Assembly (NCBI RefSeq): GCF_947623445.1
Contig: NC_135247.1
Coordinates: 1,676,501 to 1,740,500, forward strand
Direction of reading: 5' to 3'
Length of the DNA: 64,000 nucleotides
Source of the DNA: Clavelina lepadiformis
Lineage: Eukaryota > Chordata > Ascidiacea > Aplousobranchia > Clavelinidae
The notes under the pieces are model-generated. The model saw only the letters and a program-made list of their open reading frames with translations. It searched no databases and had not been told where the DNA came from. Position numbers and translations under genes: made by a program. This document shows positions 61,588 through 64,000 of the stretch, one piece after another. The stretch's first letter is position 1. Each line of letters opens with the position of its first letter.

Positions 61588-63033
61588 GTGAGCAGTACCT
61601 ACCTAAATCGAAAAGAAACTCGTTGCAAATGACGTTGGTGTATCCCATTCCATTTCGAGTAACTCCTACTGTAACGGTCAACGTACTAGAGAATGGAAAC
61701 AGGTTAGGACTTAACGTGAATTGGTAAAAATTCTAATAAGATAAGCGAAAAGTCTAAACCAACATTCGGGCTATTTTAACAAGAAACCGGGACGAATGTT
61801 TTCAAAAGTAAAACAGTGACACATTACTTTTTTCAAAACAACCGCTGTATCTGCATTATGAGCCACAGTGTTTAAAGATTTCAGGTTGAAGGCATTGTCT
61901 CCACTCCATTAGCATTTCGGTTTACCGTAGCACGCACTGACTCACCGGATGGCTGGACCGAGTCACCAATGATGATTTGGAAAGCAATGGGGCCGAAAGT
62001 GCCAGACCCAAAAGGTATTATAGCCCAAAAGCTGGCAACGAAAACTCAACATCATCAAGTACCAAAAATTTAATGATTTTGTCTTGGGTAATTAAGAGAT
62101 ATTTGTTGATTGACTGTGTCCTTATTGGCATGGAGTGTGTAGATGTGATGTTACCCAGCTTACCCCAAATTTTGTATTTCCTTCGACGTACCAGGTACTC
62201 TATGACGTCGCAAAGTAGGCCTACCTTTTTTGACGTAAACTTGTGATACATCACGTCTTCAAACCCAAGCGGTGACGCAGCTGGTCAATTAAACTTTTTA
62301 GTTGAGATGCAGTTGATCAAAATAGACCAGCACACGTCTGACACTTAGCAGTGTTGTGTTAATTTTGTTCCGAGTTTCATACGATTAATTAATTATCAGT
62401 GGAACTTTCACTTACATAGTCAGCTAAGTTTTAATCATTGTAATAATTATAATTATATTGTATTAATTATTATGTCATATTATAATTTTCCTATAATTCT
62501 TCTTTAAATTTACCAATTAAACAGTAATTCCTTGGGAAATTTTGTTTCTTAGGGTTTCAGAATATTGGGAATTCGGATAAAAACACCTTAGATGTTACAG
62601 TCAATTTCTCTGAACCACGAGATGAAGCTCCCAACATATTTGCTTGGGTGCTAGGAACATTTGCTAATCAGATCACGTGAGTACCGGCTGTCAAAAGTTT
62701 ATTGTCGTGTTTTCTAGTTTTTTTTTAATATTACAAAGTTATCTATGTTTCTTTGTATTAGTTGGTTTCATAATTTGCTTCAATATTTATCACAGATACG
62801 CCGTGCAAATGGGCAGCATTAACAGCGGTGGTTTCCAATGCACGGTTCGTCGAACTGATGATACCAACGGTTGGAACCAGAATCCAACTTTGATCTGGAC
62901 TATAATAGATAAAGACTCAAATCATTGGATCTCAATCATGGAGAATTTAGAAATTTGTAGCGGGAATTGTGTTTGTGGAACTTTGTTTAGCGATACAGTT
63001 TTGCAACGACCAGATTGCAGTCTGCAGGAATAA
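61588..63033 (+). CDS. Divergent plus-strand paralogue of the two-domain lectin-like gene
   Basis: The same A1-B1-A2-B2 order on the opposite strand: A1 61588-61715, B1 61885-62014, A2 62553-62676, B2 62796-63033. A1 aligns residue for residue with array A1 (YLPKSKRNSLQMTLVYPIP against SLPTSDKNTLNLTFSFPIP). B1 keeps TPLAFRFTVARTD and GWTESP. B2 matches array B2 at 24 of 33 positions from MGSIN to WTII. The A1/B1 junction has apparently slid to phase 0 (AAC|GT...CAG|GTT); the other junctions keep the family phases. B2 runs about 40 residues past the array genes' stop, ending in a tail with four Cys (EICSGNCVCG ... DC). An upstream exon with start codon and signal peptide is required but not recognised. 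It could drive from the promoter-like block near 60.6 kb. Confidence 0.7.
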
Positions 63034-63238
63034 CAATGACCAAAATAATTTAAAATCTCACACATGTTAAGTTTCACTTTCACGCTTGTTTGTAGTAATG
63101 TTAAGTTCATGCTTTGCTTTAACTGTTGTACTATCTTTAAACATTTGTTGTGCTATCGTTACAAAATCCGTTTTTGAGCAGTAGCTTTATTGCATCATAA
63201 CACCCACTTAAAATTTCGACTTGCTTACTGTGCTGTTA

Positions 63239-63759
63239 CTGTATCGCAGTGGTTCCCAAACTTTATCTACTCGCGTACCATTTTTTTGGTTCATGTAGCG
63301 TTCGCGTACCACCTACATTGTAAGTGGTCCGACAAAACTCCAGAATTCACAAATAAAAAATGATAAGCAAAATGTTTACTAAAGGCTCGTGAATATTAAA
63401 CAAAAATTAGTCGAACTTTTACCGCCCTCGCTACAGTGCTACAGCATAACTAACGTATTACAAAAACTAACTTCAAGGATTTGTTATGTAGTAATAAACG
63501 ACGTTCTATTTCGTCACAAAGAAACCCTGTTTTACAATCCAATGCGTGAATACCCTAAGGAATTAGTATTCAGTAGGGAATATAGCATGAAATTTTACGC
63601 TCTACCTAATTTATGTGAATTAAATTAATGCCCAAGACAATAAAAGATCTTTTGTGATCGTTTAGTGTGAATTTGATAAGTTGCTCGCGTACCACCTGGA
63701 AGACCTTCGTGTACCACTAGTGGTACGCGTACCATAGTTTGGGAACCACTGCTGTATCG
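63239..63759. mobile_element. Non-autonomous hAT-type DNA transposon with 8-bp target duplication
   Basis: The element spans 63247-63751 (505 bp). It begins CAGTGGTTCCCAAACT and ends with the exact inverse AGTTTGGGAACCACTG. The inverted ends continue imperfectly through CGCGTACCA. The flanks are perfect 8-bp direct repeats CTGTATCG at 63239-63246 and 63752-63759. CAGTGGTTC-type ends and 8-bp duplications are hallmarks of hAT elements. CGCGTACCACCT recurs near both ends. A 79-codon frame inside (63389-63628) shows no transposase motif that I recognise. It sits about 210 bp past the stop of the plus-strand gene. Confidence 0.9.
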
Positions 63760-64000
63760 GTACAAAATTCCAAACCTTAGTGGTAGTGAAACTAACTTAT
63801 TGGTCGGTGGTGCCAAATGTATCAATCGTATGCAGTGAGTTATCGAAAACAACCAACTAATTGCTGGCGTCTTAAACGTCGACTTATCTGTGTGAGAGGG
63901 CGTTCTCTGCAACGGTTGTTGTAGAAAGAAAATACAGATATAGGCCTACACCAGACGTGGACAGCGGCATAATTGTGGTTTGTCTGGTACAGAACCATGT
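63760..64000. other. Right edge, no feature recognised
   Basis: Non-repetitive within this window, with no convincing exon. The minus-strand frame 63625-63912 spans the hAT boundary and looks fortuitous. Confidence 0.5.

Noticed and set aside
61977-62254. Overlapping frames of 89 and 78 codons on both strands
   Set aside because: They run across the donor site of exon B1 into the intron; the spliced model explains the region better.
63389-63628. 79-codon frame inside the hAT element as a transposase
   Set aside because: Too short and without hAT dimerisation or catalytic motifs; probably chance in a non-autonomous element.

Overview
This is animal (eukaryotic) DNA: AT-rich, intron-bearing, with no bacterial operons, and made almost entirely of tandem repeats. 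Eukaryotic tRNA-Ser genes with internal Pol III promoters, genes split by phase-conserved introns of about 100-350 bp, and hAT-type and possible piggyBac-type transposon remnants all point to a metazoan. A marine invertebrate deuterostome such as a tunicate is my best guess, from general sequence character only (low confidence).

Region 1 (1-19,805) is a head-to-tail array of a 2,158-bp unit: nine complete units and the start of a tenth. It runs off the left edge. Each unit carries a 26-bp minisatellite (normally 18 copies), four tRNA-Ser(CGA) sequences spaced exactly 159 bp apart, a fifth tRNA-like A-box/B-box element, a 28-bp minisatellite (2-5 copies) and an AT-rich spacer. That gives 36 tRNA-Ser(CGA) sequences on the + strand. 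Units are nearly identical and differ mostly in minisatellite copy number.

Region 2 (19,806-21,214) is a single-copy bridge. Its left 150 bp resembles a segment at 61.19-61.35 kb. It also holds T-rich degenerate repeats and a possible piggyBac-like MITE.

Region 3 (21,215-60,673) is a second tandem array: seven units of about 5.1-6.15 kb. Each unit carries one minus-strand gene made of two copies of a two-exon domain (exons A1-B1-A2-B2). The intron phases agree throughout (A exons enter at phase 1, A/B junctions are phase 2). The domain has the look of an H-type-lectin-like beta-sandwich (tentative). Upstream of each gene lies a 105-bp repeat array (3-14 copies), and at the unit end a promoter-like block (NRF1 palindrome, ETS, CRE, TATA). 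Two adjacent units form an 11,242-bp block that is itself tandemly duplicated almost perfectly.

Region 4 (60,674-64,000) holds an eighth, diverged paralogue with the same A-B-A-B layout on the + strand and a Cys-containing C-terminal extension, followed by a 505-bp non-autonomous hAT element with a perfect 8-bp target duplication.

The window therefore shows a Pol III tRNA mega-array directly abutting an expanding family of probable recognition/lectin-type genes. I did not find the signal-peptide exon of the gene family with confidence, so all gene models are partial.
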